Source of the DNA: Bifidobacterium breve
Lineage (GTDB): Bacteria > Actinomycetota > Acidimicrobiia > Acidimicrobiales > Acidimicrobilacustridaceae
Assembly: GCA_945862505.1 (NCBI GenBank)
Contig: CAMAYJ010000013.1
Coordinates: 1-40,267 of the forward strand
Length of the DNA stretch: 40,267 nt
Direction of reading: 5' to 3'
The translations under genes and the position numbers were made by a program. Positions 32,923 to 40,267 of this stretch are shown piece after piece. Positions within the stretch are counted from its first letter, which is position 1. Every line of letters starts with the position of its first letter. The notes beneath the pieces are model-generated. The model did not search any database, had not been told where the DNA came from, and was given only the letters and a program-made list of their open reading frames with translations.

Positions 32923-34116
32923 TTAGTGCGATGGGGTGAATCGGACAGGCATTGACTCGGGCCCGCTAATGAAATTCGAAGCGCGAAATTCAAGAGGATC
33001 ATTCGTTGCCAAAGAAATATCGGGGAGACGTCGCAGCAACTCTTCGAACATGATCTTAAGTTCGAGACGGGCGAGTGATGCGCCGAGGCAGAAGTGCGGT
33101 CCAAAACCAAAGGCAAGGTGAGGGTTGGGATTGCGGCGCACGTCGAGTTGGTCGGGTTTGTCGAACACCCTCTTGTCGCGATTCGCTGATGGGTAGAACA
33201 ACATCACCTGATCGCCTTCGCGTAGCGATTGACCGCGCAGTTCAACGGGCGCAGTGACGGTGCGGGCCATGTTCTTGATGGGCGACACCCATCGGAGCAG
33301 TTCTTCGACCCCGGTCTCAATGAGTTCAGGCGATTTCGCAAGAATGTCACGCTGATCGGGAAACTCCAGCAACGCAAGCATCCCGCAGGTGATGACATGA
33401 CGACTGGTTTCATCCCCACCGATGAGGATGAGGAGAGTCTCACTAACGATTGACTCGTCGTCGAGGCGATTGCCATCGATCTCCGCGTTGACAAGAGTGC
33501 TGATGAGGTCATCTTGAGGCGCACGTGACCGGCGATCGGCAATGACTTGCAACTGATATTCACGAAACTGAATGCCAGCATCCATCGCGGCCAGTTGCAC
33601 CTCGGTCGTGGGAGTTCCTGTCGTGCCGCGGATCATGTCATCGGACCAGCGCAGAAGATCGTCGTAGGCGTCGGGTTCGAAACCGAGCATGTCGGCAATC
33701 AGGAGCAAGGGGAGTGGCGCAGCAATATCCCAAACGAAATCACACTCGCCTTTTGCTTCGACCTTGTCGATGAGGTTGGTGCAAATTGTGCGAATTGTCT
33801 CGGCGTGACCCTGGACCTTCTTCGGCGTGAATCCACGGTTTACCAACGACCGACGTCGTTGGTGCTCGGGATTGTCCATAGAGATCATCATTGGGAGAGG
33901 CTGGCCATGTGGTCGCGGTGATCGTGATGACGAGAACGTCTTCGCGTCTTTCTCGATGGCGAGCACGTCGTCGTAGCGGGTGATTCCCCAAACCTGATTG
34001 GGCTCATCCCAGTACACAGGAGCGTTCTCGCGCATCCATTCCCATTGCTCGTAGGGCTGTCGGGCGTACCACTCCCCGTCGAGCAGGTCGATGTCATCCC
34101 TCGTGTCGTGTTTCAT
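32923..34116 (-). CDS. Cytochrome P450, copy 2
   Basis: From ATG 34114-34116 the product has 397 residues. I-helix motif Gly233-Gly-Asp235-Glu-Thr237, K-helix Glu272-Arg275 and heme loop FGFGPHFCLG with Cys343 are all present, so it should be an active soluble P450. It is clearly related to copy 1 (same YxxW, WGITRYDD, DNPEH and LARLE segments). GGGGGGAGAC directly upstream sets the start. The open frame to 34311 would overlap the pirin gene. It lies 77 bases behind pirin and 15 before a SnoaL-like gene. No ferredoxin is nearby. Confidence 0.93.
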   Translation of the reverse strand: MKHDTRDDIDLLDGEWYARQPYEQWEWMRENAPVYWDEPNQVWGITRYDDVLAIEKDAKTFSSSRSPRPHGQPLPMMISMDNPEHQRRRSLVNRGFTPKKVQGHAETIRTICTNLIDKVEAKGECDFVWDIAAPLPLLLIADMLGFEPDAYDDLLRWSDDMIRGTTGTPTTEVQLAAMDAGIQFREYQLQVIADRRSRAPQDDLISTLVNAEIDGNRLDDESIVSETLLILIGGDETSRHVITCGMLALLEFPDQRDILAKSPELIETGVEELLRWVSPIKNMARTVTAPVELRGQSLREGDQVMLFYPSANRDKRVFDKPDQLDVRRNPNPHLAFGFGPHFCLGASLARLELKIMFEELLRRLPDISLATNDPLEFRASNFISGPESMPVRFTPSH

Positions 34117-34192
34117 GTCTCCCCCCGGAGCGGCTGCGCTGCGAGCGCTTCCGTGTCGGGACGCTACCGGCTCTGGGACCAACGACGCGCTG

Positions 34193-35212
34193 TTACGCCG
34201 GTTCTTCGATTCGGCCATCGGGATGGCAAGCGAATCGAGATCGATCGACAGGGTGTACTGGTCCGTCGACGGCCCAGGGCCAACCGCCAAACCCAGTGCG
34301 TTGATAGTCAAGGAAGGTCTGACGAAGGCCGGCTTCGTCGTTCATGACGAAGGGACCCTGCTGGGCGACGGGTTCACCGATGGGGCGGCCTTGTAGGACG
34401 AGACAATCGGCACCGCCATCGGAGGAAAGAGTCAACGAGACATCGCTGCGGACAACTGACCCAGTGTCACGATCAAGTTCGGAGGAGCCGATACGTACGC
34501 CTTGGCCGTCGAACACATACAGCGTGCGAATCGCTTCGGATGAGGGAGCCGCCGGAAGTTCCAGGGAGGTTCCGGGATCAAGGTGGAGATGCCAGATGGC
34601 GACATCTGACGTTGATTTCGAAGCCCACGAATCGGGCGGAGATGAAAGTGGCGTGACTCTGTCGAATTCACCGGCGATGACTACGACCTCTGTCGAGCAT
34701 CCATTCGCATCGGTGTGTCGAACCTTCGGGATCTTATCGGACCAAAGCATTGTGAAATACGGTTCGGCCATCTTGTCGGCAGCGGGAAGGTTGAGCCAGA
34801 TCTGGAACAACTCAAGAGGGTTGGGGTTGGCTTGATCTCTCAGCGGAAACGTTTCCGAGTGGACGATCCCGGCTCCGGCCGTAAGCCACTGCACATCGCC
34901 TTCACCAAAGCGCGCTGTGGCTCCGAGCGAATCCGAGTGATCGCAGATTCCTTCACGAACGTACGTGATTGTTTCGAAGCCCCGGTGCGGGTGTTGGGGG
35001 AAACCGGGAACGACATCACCGTGATACATGCGCCAGCCGTCGATGCCTTCGAAATCCATACCGATGTTGCGTCCGTCAAGTGAAGCATTCGGACCCTGTT
35101 GTTCATTCCCCGCCGGATAGGAGTCGTTGTGGTGCGCGCAGAAAAGAAATGGATCAATCGTGGGCCAGTGAAGCCCGAGAGGAACGGTCTGGAGAACGAC
35201 GTCGTCAGCCAT
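34193..35212 (-). CDS. Pirin-family cupin protein
   Basis: The 339-residue bicupin carries the pirin metal site: His74 and His76 in QHPHRGFETITY, His118 and Glu120 in GIVHSE. These correspond to His56, His58, His101 and Glu103 of human pirin. Some bacterial pirins are quercetin 2,3-dioxygenases and others are redox regulators. It is somewhat longer than the usual 230-300 residues. The ATG is preceded by TACGCT with 6 nt between, so it looks leaderless. It heads a unit with P450 copy 2 and a SnoaL-like gene. Confidence 0.9.
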   Translation of the reverse strand: MADDVVLQTVPLGLHWPTIDPFLFCAHHNDSYPAGNEQQGPNASLDGRNIGMDFEGIDGWRMYHGDVVPGFPQHPHRGFETITYVREGICDHSDSLGATARFGEGDVQWLTAGAGIVHSETFPLRDQANPNPLELFQIWLNLPAADKMAEPYFTMLWSDKIPKVRHTDANGCSTEVVVIAGEFDRVTPLSSPPDSWASKSTSDVAIWHLHLDPGTSLELPAAPSSEAIRTLYVFDGQGVRIGSSELDRDTGSVVRSDVSLTLSSDGGADCLVLQGRPIGEPVAQQGPFVMNDEAGLRQTFLDYQRTGFGGWPWAVDGPVHPVDRSRFACHPDGRIEEPA

Positions 35213-35218
35213 GACGAA

Positions 35219-35224
35219 AGCGTA
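35219..35224 (-). promoter_or_regulatory. -10 element TACGCT of a leaderless promoter (pirin gene)
   Basis: The hexamer is identical to the one before the hemolysin III gene and has the same 6-nt distance to the ATG. No ribosome-binding site is visible. Confidence 0.5.
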
Positions 35225-35245
35225 CGGGCTTGCGCGCTAGGTCGG

Positions 35246-36976
35246 TCAGCGTTCGAAACGCTCGAAGCGCTCACGACGGGGGACAACCTTGCGCCCCTTG
35301 ATGGTGGTCTTCTTCATCGCTTTGATGATGTCGTCGGCCGACTTCTCGGGCACTTCAACAAGCGAGAACTTGTCACCGATCTCGATCGATCCGATTTGTT
35401 TGCCGGCAAGACCAGTTTCCCCGGTGATTGCTCCAACAAGATCTCCGGGACGAATCTGAGAGGAACGACCGATCGGGAAATACAGGCGAGTCGAATCGAC
35501 GCCGATAGAGCGGTCTTTCCCCTTCTTTCCCTTCTTTTCGTAGTCGCCGCGTTCTCCGCGTTCGGATCGACCAGATCGACCGTCGCGATCGGGACGGTCA
35601 TTCTTGCGGTCCTTCGAACGACGGATCTCGACCTCGGGAATTTCGACATCGTCCTCTTTGCCGGTCGTGCCCTCGTGTGTGAGTTTCACCGCTGCGAGAG
35701 CAACATCGAAGAGATCGAACTCATCGGTGAGTGATTCGACAATCGATCGATAACGATCGAGATCGTCGTCAAGCAATGTCTCGCGCAACGTTCCGAGAGT
35801 GAGTTCCATGCGGCGATTGCGGAGATCGGAGATCGTTGGGACTTTCTCGATCGCTATCTTGTCGCCAGTGACGCGTTGAATGTTCTCGAGCAAACGATGT
35901 TCACGAGGTTCGGCGAGGGTAATAGCGACGCCCTCGCGTCCGGCTCTTCCGACACGACCGATTCGATGGACGTAGGACTCAGGGGCGGAGGGCACGTCGT
36001 AATTGACGACATGGGTGAGATGGTCGATGTCGAGGCCACGAGCGGCGACGTCAGTGGCGATGAGGAGGTCAGCGTTGCCACTCCGAACCCGAGCCATAAC
36101 CCGGTCGCGTCCTTCTTGGTTCATGCCTCCGTGGAGTGCTTCGGCGCGGTAGCCCCGTCCGTTGAGGGTTTCTGTGAGTTGATCAACTTCGTGACGAGTT
36201 CGGCAGAACACGATCGCTGCGGTGGGGGACTCGACGTCAAGAATGCGGCCGAGTGCGGCGGACTTATGGGAGCGGGGCACGATAAATGCGAGTTGACGTA
36301 CCAGCGGAGCATCGCCCTTTGCGACAACCGGCGCTTCGATGCGAATTGTCGTGGGGTTAGTTAGATGACGACGAGCAAGCGATTCGATGCGCTTGGGCAT
36401 CGTTGCTGAGAAGAGAACCGTCTGTCGAGTTTCGGGAAGCGCGCCAAGGATCGCGTCGAGGTCTTCGGCGAAACCCATGTCGAGCATTTCGTCGGCTTCA
36501 TCGAGAACAACCATCTCGATGTCCTTGAGCGGGATCGTTCCGCGTTTGATGTGGTCGACGGCTCGACCGGGTGTAGCAACAACCACGTCGACGCCGCGGC
36601 CGAGAGCTTGGAGTTGCCGGCCGATTGGTTGTCCTCCGTAGATGGGGAGGACTCGAGCACCAAGCGCTCGGCCGTATTTGTGAACAGCTTCGGACACCTG
36701 CATGGCGAGTTCGCGGGTGGGTACAAGGATGAGACCCGTTGGGTTCTTCGAGCGATTGTCCGGATCGAGGGTCTGAAGCATCGGCAACGCAAACGCAGCG
36801 GTCTTACCGGTGCCTGTGGCGGCCTGGCCCAAAAGGTCCTGTCCAGCGATGAGCGGGGGGATCGACTCGCGTTGAATGGGGGTGGGTTCTTCGTACCCAA
36901 GACTGGCGAGGGCTTCGACTAATTCAGGCCGAAGAGCCAGATCGGCGAAGGTTGTGTTGTCGGTCGGTTGGTCCAT
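35246..36976 (-). CDS. DEAD-box ATP-dependent RNA helicase (DeaD/CsdA-like)
   Basis: From ATG 36974-36976 the product has 576 residues. The Q motif lies in EPTPIQRESIP, Walker A is ATGTGKT (53-59), DEAD spans 159-162, SAT 190-192, and HRIGRVGRAG lies near 337. These are followed by a Lys/Arg/Glu-rich linker (about 445-490) and a C-terminal DbpA-type RNA-binding domain (about 497-566). This is the layout of cold-shock and ribosome-assembly helicases. GAGGAG upstream supports the start; the open frame continues to 37012. The 148-base region before it holds a GCCC/GGGC hairpin but no recognisable regulator. It is a housekeeping gene beside the catabolic ones. Confidence 0.95.
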   Translation of the reverse strand: MDQPTDNTTFADLALRPELVEALASLGYEEPTPIQRESIPPLIAGQDLLGQAATGTGKTAAFALPMLQTLDPDNRSKNPTGLILVPTRELAMQVSEAVHKYGRALGARVLPIYGGQPIGRQLQALGRGVDVVVATPGRAVDHIKRGTIPLKDIEMVVLDEADEMLDMGFAEDLDAILGALPETRQTVLFSATMPKRIESLARRHLTNPTTIRIEAPVVAKGDAPLVRQLAFIVPRSHKSAALGRILDVESPTAAIVFCRTRHEVDQLTETLNGRGYRAEALHGGMNQEGRDRVMARVRSGNADLLIATDVAARGLDIDHLTHVVNYDVPSAPESYVHRIGRVGRAGREGVAITLAEPREHRLLENIQRVTGDKIAIEKVPTISDLRNRRMELTLGTLRETLLDDDLDRYRSIVESLTDEFDLFDVALAAVKLTHEGTTGKEDDVEIPEVEIRRSKDRKNDRPDRDGRSGRSERGERGDYEKKGKKGKDRSIGVDSTRLYFPIGRSSQIRPGDLVGAITGETGLAGKQIGSIEIGDKFSLVEVPEKSADDIIKAMKKTTIKGRKVVPRRERFERFER

Positions 36977-37112
36977 GAGATGCGCTCCTCGACCGCTATG
37001 GCCGGCCTCCACGCTCCCACGCGGGGGCGAATAGAACGAATCGACGCCCTTCGGGCAGGTTCGAGAGGCAGGTTCTGGCCACGAAGGCGCTCCCGAGGCT
37101 GCCCCCGCATGG

Positions 37113-37118
37113 AATGAT
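37113..37118 (+). promoter_or_regulatory. -10-like AATGAT, possible leaderless start of the DUF3237 gene
   Basis: AATGAT is followed by exactly 6 nt and the ATG at 37125, with no ribosome-binding site. It departs from TANNNT at the first base. Confidence 0.3.
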
Positions 37119-37124
37119 CAACAG

Positions 37125-37550
37125 ATGGAACTGCGACCTTTTGCCACACTGACCCTTGCCGTTGCCTCAGATGGCCTCTACATGCTTGGTGCGACGCCTG
37201 CGGGTACCCGAATCGTCCAAGAGATAAGTGAGGCCCGGATCGAGGGTCCACGGCTGAATGCAAGCCTTGCCGGGAGCGCCGCTGCCGACTGGCTTGCCAT
37301 TGACGCTCAAGGAGTCGGAACCTTCGACATCCGCATGACTCTCATGACCGATGATGGTGTTCCGGTCTACCTGGCCTACAAGGGTCGAGCCGATTGGTCA
37401 GCCGGAATGGGCAAGACCCCGGTCTATGTCGGTATGGAGTTCGAAGCCGGCGACGAGCGCTACCGCTGGCTCAACGCGCTTCACTTGTTCGGGCGCGGCC
37501 AAGTCGGCGAGGGCGGCAAGCTCGTTTACGAAATCTACGAGCCGATCTGA
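37125..37550 (+). CDS. DUF3237 (UPF0311) family protein
   Basis: The 141-residue beta-barrel-type protein matches the DUF3237 pattern: ATLTLAV at the start, RIEGPRLNASLAGSAAADWL (about 46-65), then FDIRMTLMTDDG and VYLAYKGRAD, and a C-terminal YEIYEPI. The family is widespread in aromatic and steroid degraders and has no settled biochemical function. It is transcribed alone or with the flavoprotein gene 54 bases downstream. No signal peptide or metal motif is seen. Confidence 0.82.
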   Translation: MELRPFATLTLAVASDGLYMLGATPAGTRIVQEISEARIEGPRLNASLAGSAAADWLAIDAQGVGTFDIRMTLMTDDGVPVYLAYKGRADWSAGMGKTPVYVGMEFEAGDERYRWLNALHLFGRGQVGEGGKLVYEIYEPI

Positions 37551-37604
37551 GCTGCTGGGGGATAAGACGATTGCGACCCGGTGCAGAGTGAAAGAGTCTT
37601 GGTG

Positions 37605-38540
37605 ATGTTCAAGAACCGCATAACCGAGCTTTTGGGTATTGAGATCCCAATCGTGCAGGCGCCGATGGGATACATCGCTAGAGCGCAGTTGGCGTCGGCG
37701 GTTTCCAATGCTGGTGCCATGGGAATCATCGAGACGTCCTCTGGGGATCTTGCTGCCATTCGTGAAGAGATCACGAAAATGGCCGATCTCACCGAACGAC
37801 CATTCGGAGTGAATATCGCGCAGGCATTCGTGCGCGATCCATCAATCGTCGAATTCGTGGTCGAGCAAGGCGTGCGGTTTGTCATTACATCTGCAGGCGA
37901 TCCACGCACATACACAGCGCAGTTGAAAGACGCGGGACTCACAGTGTTCCATGTCATCCCCACACTTCGGGCTGCGCAGAAAGCGGTTGATGCCGGCGTA
38001 GACGGACTGGTTGTCGAAGGGTCAGAAGGCGGTGGATTCAAAAATCCCAGCGACGTCTCGACAATGGTTCTTCTGCCGTTGGTGGCTTCAGAGGTCGATG
38101 TTCCGATTATCGCGGCAGGAGGCTTTGTTGATGGTCGAACGATGGCCGCTGCGTTCGCACTAGGCGCTGAAGCGGTTCAGATGGGCACAAGGATGGTGGC
38201 GACTGTTGAATCGCCGATCCATGAGAATTGGAAGCAAGCGATTGTTGCTGCTCGTGAAACGGACACGGTTCTACTCAATCGCCATGCGGCACCATCATTG
38301 CGCGTGCTTCGAACCGAAAGAAGCAACGCGCTTGAATTCGATGTCACGAGCAATGCCATGGAGCACATGGCTCGCCATCAGGAGTTATATTTCGGCGGCG
38401 ATATGGATTCAGCGCTCGCTCTAAGCGGCGCGGTGGCTGGGCGAATCAACTCGGTCGAGCCAGTAGCGAAAGTTATCGGGGACTGTGCTCGTGACTGTCT
38501 CGAGAGACTTTCTGCGCTTCACGATCAATACTTGAAGTGA
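37605..38540 (+). CDS. Nitronate monooxygenase/FabK-family flavoprotein lacking the active-site His
   Basis: From ATG 37605 the product has 311 residues, an FMN-binding TIM barrel: PIVQAPMGYIA at the N-terminus, FGVNIAQAF, VEGSEGGGF (residues 137-145), then IIAAGGFVDGRTMAAAFALGAEAVQMGTR forming the phosphate-binding end. In nitronate monooxygenases and FabK the motif is EAGGH with a catalytic His. Here that position is Phe145. Nitronate oxidation is therefore unlikely, and an enoyl-thioester reductase or another oxidoreductase role is possible. The GTG at 37581 would add eight residues, but the family begins at the chosen Met. It ends one base before the convergent small gene. Confidence 0.88.
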   Translation: MFKNRITELLGIEIPIVQAPMGYIARAQLASAVSNAGAMGIIETSSGDLAAIREEITKMADLTERPFGVNIAQAFVRDPSIVEFVVEQGVRFVITSAGDPRTYTAQLKDAGLTVFHVIPTLRAAQKAVDAGVDGLVVEGSEGGGFKNPSDVSTMVLLPLVASEVDVPIIAAGGFVDGRTMAAAFALGAEAVQMGTRMVATVESPIHENWKQAIVAARETDTVLLNRHAAPSLRVLRTERSNALEFDVTSNAMEHMARHQELYFGGDMDSALALSGAVAGRINSVEPVAKVIGDCARDCLERLSALHDQYLK

Positions 38541-38541
38541 A

Positions 38542-38820
38542 TCAATCAATTGGAAGACGAGACATGAGGTCAATCTTCCGTTCTTCGAACTCGTCAAAGT
38601 CGATGACTTTGTCATCGAGTTGTTTGTGGATGAGTTCGATTTGGGCAAGCAACTCCGCAGCGGATAACTCGCCTTCAGTGCTGAGTTCGACGAAGATTTC
38701 TTCGCCGTCTTCGCCAATTCGAGTTTCGCCGGTTTGACGACGTTCCCGCTTCAGGGCTTGTTTTGCCTTCTTGTTGCGGTCACGTTGAAGTTTTTCGAAG
38801 CTTGTTCTTTGGGCGCCCAT
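38542..38820 (-). CDS. Small highly charged protein, SHOCT-like C-terminus
   Basis: The 92-residue product has a very basic N-terminus (QRTSFEKLQRDRNKKAKQ and KRERRQ) and an acidic C-terminal half predicted as a helical pair (LSAAELLAQIELIHKQLDD and DFDEFEERKIDLMSRL) that resembles a SHOCT-type hairpin. Such small proteins with an RTSFEKLQRDR start occur across actinobacteria without a known function. The start is well supported by AAAGGAGG six bases upstream. Possible RNA or ribosome contact is a guess from charge alone. It is a single gene, divergent from enoyl-CoA hydratase. Confidence 0.75.
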   Translation of the reverse strand: MGAQRTSFEKLQRDRNKKAKQALKRERRQTGETRIGEDGEEIFVELSTEGELSAAELLAQIELIHKQLDDKVIDFDEFEERKIDLMSRLPID

Positions 38821-39025
38821 TTGGGGCCTCCTTTGTCGACGTAGTGTCGCCGAACTGGTTGTTTCAATCTGGAGCGTCGCGCCGAGTCTGAGCAGACGGC
38901 ATCGACAAATTCATGGTCGGGCTTCGCTGAGGCCGTGATTGACGTTACCGGCCCGCAGTGCTGGGACCGTGCATACCGGCAGGGTTCTACGCCACATGCC
39001 TTGAATTAGTCGGGCAATTGATGGC

Positions 39026-39037
39026 TAGGGTGCCCTA
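39026..39037. promoter_or_regulatory. Palindrome TAGGG-TG-CCCTA with embedded -10 TAGGGT
   Basis: Perfect five-base arms around TG lie 26 bases before the GTG of the enoyl-CoA hydratase gene. TAGGGT also fits the TANNNT -10, and TTGAAT at 39001-39006 could be the -35 with a 19-nt spacer. An operator overlapping the promoter is plausible. The rest of the 242-base gap 38821-39062 shows nothing I recognise. Confidence 0.35.
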
Positions 39038-39062
39038 ATCCGTAGCGTTTCAAGGGGGAACT

Positions 39063-39866
39063 GTGTCTTTTGTTGTTATCGAAAAGCCAAATCCGAGTGT
39101 CACTGTCATCACGTTGAATCGACCAGAGCGTATGAATGCAATGGCCTTCGATGTGATGCTGCCCTTGAAGGAAACGCTCGAGGAAGTAGCCCACGACAAC
39201 GACACAAGAGCCGTGATCATCACTGGTGCCGGAGAGGGATTCTGCTCCGGAGCCGATCAAAAAGTGTCGGGAACGATCCCGCATATCGAAGGACTGACGC
39301 CAACAGTTATTGCACAGCGGGCAGGTAAAATGCTTGACGACATCATCTTGGGTATCCAAGATATGCCCCAGCCTGTGATTGCCGCTATCAACGGCGCCGC
39401 TATTGGCGGGGGTCTCTGTCTGGCAGCCGCTTGCGATATCCGTGTTGCTTCACACGAGGCGTATTTCCGCGCTGCCGGAATCAACAACGGACTCACCGCT
39501 ACCGAGCTTGGTCTTAGTTTCATTCTGCCAAGAATCATTGGAGCGGGTCGTTCGAGCGAACTTATGTTGACCGGTCGTGACATGGGGGTAGAGGAAGCTG
39601 AGCGAGCTGGTCTCGTGTCCCGAGTCGTTGACCGATCGGAGCTTCTCAACACGGCAATCGAAATCGCTGACCAGATTGCGGGTCTCAGTCGAGTGGGAAT
39701 TGAACTCACGAAGAAGATGATTCTTGGTGGCCTCGAATCAACCAGTTTCCGCTCGCATATGCGCAATGAAATGACTGCGCAGCTCTACGTGCGGCTCACT
39801 ACAAAAAACTGGGACGAATCAGTCGCTGCCCGGGCTGAAGGCCGGAAGCCAGTCTTCAAGGACTGA
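39063..39866 (+). CDS. Enoyl-CoA hydratase/isomerase (crotonase family)
   Basis: The 267-residue crotonase starts at GTG behind AAGGGGGAACT. The oxyanion-hole segments are GEGFCSGADQK (about 56-66) and NGAAIGGGLCLAA (about 109-121). In the catalytic region, GLTATELGLSFILPR offers Glu143 near the position of the second catalytic Glu of rat crotonase. The first Glu position is occupied by an AACD/IRVA segment typical of actinobacterial EchA proteins. It should hydrate or isomerise an enoyl-CoA, or carry out another crotonase reaction. It ends three bases before the convergent thioesterase. Confidence 0.9.
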   Translation: MSFVVIEKPNPSVTVITLNRPERMNAMAFDVMLPLKETLEEVAHDNDTRAVIITGAGEGFCSGADQKVSGTIPHIEGLTPTVIAQRAGKMLDDIILGIQDMPQPVIAAINGAAIGGGLCLAAACDIRVASHEAYFRAAGINNGLTATELGLSFILPRIIGAGRSSELMLTGRDMGVEEAERAGLVSRVVDRSELLNTAIEIADQIAGLSRVGIELTKKMILGGLESTSFRSHMRNEMTAQLYVRLTTKNWDESVAARAEGRKPVFKD

Positions 39867-39869
39867 GCC

Positions 39870-40267
39870 TTACGCCCCTTCGAGTAGCTCTCGAAGCCAG
39901 GCTGGCATGCGAGTGGCACGTCCTCCAGGGTCGACGACTCCGTGGACAGTTGTGCCCAGTGCGCTGATCTGATCCTGAACGCGAAGCAAGTAATCCATCT
40001 GAAAGGTCGCACCTTTCAGTTTCGACACCCGTGTGTGAACAGTGACGAGATCATCGAACCGCGCTGATACTTGGTAGTTCATAAAGAGCTCTAAGACCGC
40101 AAGGTCGACGCCCTGAGCGCGTATCTCTGGGTACGGAGTTCCAAGAGAGCGCAGAAACTCAACCCGAGCGACTTCGAGCCACGCAATGTACGACGAGTGA
40201 TGAGCGACGCCCATTGCATCGGTTTCGGCAAAGCGGACACGAATGTCATGCGAAAAAGCATATGAAG
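39870..40267 (-). CDS. 4HBT-type (hotdog) acyl-CoA thioesterase, 5' truncated by window edge
   Basis: The frame is open to the window edge and no start codon is seen. The 131 visible residues begin DIRVRFAETDAMGVAHHSSY, the YbgC/4-hydroxybenzoyl-CoA thioesterase signature in which the Asp of ETDAMG is the catalytic residue, and AWLEVARVEFL forms the hotdog helix. The C-terminus RMPAWLRELL is complete. It should hydrolyse an acyl-CoA or aryl-CoA. The ATG at 40214 would cut off the catalytic Asp, so it is not the true start. It faces the enoyl-CoA hydratase gene and may belong to an operon beyond the window. Confidence 0.88.
   Translation of the reverse strand, partial: SYAFSHDIRVRFAETDAMGVAHHSSYIAWLEVARVEFLRSLGTPYPEIRAQGVDLAVLELFMNYQVSARFDDLVTVHTRVSKLKGATFQMDYLLRVQDQISALGTTVHGVVDPGGRATRMPAWLRELLEGA

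Noticed and set aside
34117-34311. Extension of P450 copy 2 to 34311
   Set aside because: It would overlap the pirin gene end. GGGGGGAG directly before the ATG at 34116 marks the true start.
37605-38540. True nitronate monooxygenase
   Set aside because: The active-site His of the EAGGH motif is Phe, so the activity cannot be claimed.
1-40267. CRISPR arrays, insertion sequences, phage genes, tRNA or rRNA genes, biosynthetic core enzymes
   Set aside because: No direct-repeat arrays, transposase or integrase motifs, tRNA-like cloverleafs or PKS/NRPS domains were seen on either strand by eye.

Overview
The window reads as a piece of a free-living actinobacterial chromosome with fairly high GC and gene-dense packing. 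The actinobacterial signs are TANNNT -10 elements, leaderless starts, a SHOCT-tailed membrane protein, a DinB-fold protein, and a load of short-chain dehydrogenases, P450s, flavin monooxygenase and DUF3237 or SnoaL-type small proteins. The overall gene mix resembles Acidimicrobiia (Ilumatobacter-like lineages) more than mycobacteria or streptomycetes. That placement is an inference from gene content, since no rRNA or tRNA is present. I see no insertion sequence, phage gene, CRISPR array, tRNA or rRNA.

Layout. 1-4749 has a truncated amidohydrolase, two SDRs, a quinone-oxidoreductase-type MDR and an antisense hemolysin III protein. 4706-6535 is a two-gene unit (Zn alcohol dehydrogenase, then an alpha/beta hydrolase lacking its nucleophile Ser). 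6621-10100 holds an EthD-like protein and a minus-strand series: CMD-like protein, beta-hydroxyacid dehydrogenase, SDR, DinB-fold protein. 10264-12104 has a VOC protein and a PF04909 amidohydrolase. 12108-16480 is a minus-strand set: D-aminoacylase-like amidohydrolase, GNAT acetyltransferase, molybdopterin oxidoreductase. 16614-20479 is SDR, a second D-aminoacylase-like amidohydrolase and a second PF04909 amidohydrolase. 20555-22857 carries an SMP-30 lactonase and an NlpC/P60 peptidoglycan hydrolase behind a structured leader. 22889-25882 is a divergent Baeyer-Villiger-type monooxygenase and P450 pair. 25937-28444 has a SHOCT membrane protein and an SDR/SnoaL pair. 28530-32472 is class II aldolase-like protein, second molybdopterin oxidoreductase, SnoaL-like protein and a Mug DNA glycosylase. 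32476-35212 is pirin, P450, SnoaL-like protein. 35246-40267 is DEAD-box helicase, DUF3237, a nitronate-monooxygenase-family protein, a small charged protein, enoyl-CoA hydratase and a truncated thioesterase.

How it may work together. Most genes fit peripheral catabolism of cyclic or alicyclic, terpenoid- or steroid-like compounds and of N-acyl or cyclic amide compounds: oxygenation by P450 or BVMO, alcohol and ketone oxidoreduction by SDR/MDR enzymes, ring or amide hydrolysis by amidohydrolases and lactonase, then CoA steps. The substrate cannot be read from sequence. Several families are present in two or three copies within 40 kb (D-aminoacylase-like x3, PF04909 x2, Mo enzyme x2, P450 x2, SnoaL x3, SDR x5).

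The most striking features are (i) several enzymes that keep the fold signature but have lost the textbook catalytic or metal-binding residue, (ii) two molybdenum enzymes that appear to lack a protein Mo ligand, one in an operon with an aldolase-like protein lacking its catalytic Glu, and (iii) a clean split of gene starts into leaderless starts (TANNNT, 6-7 nt, then ATG) and starts with a GGGGGA ribosome-binding site.
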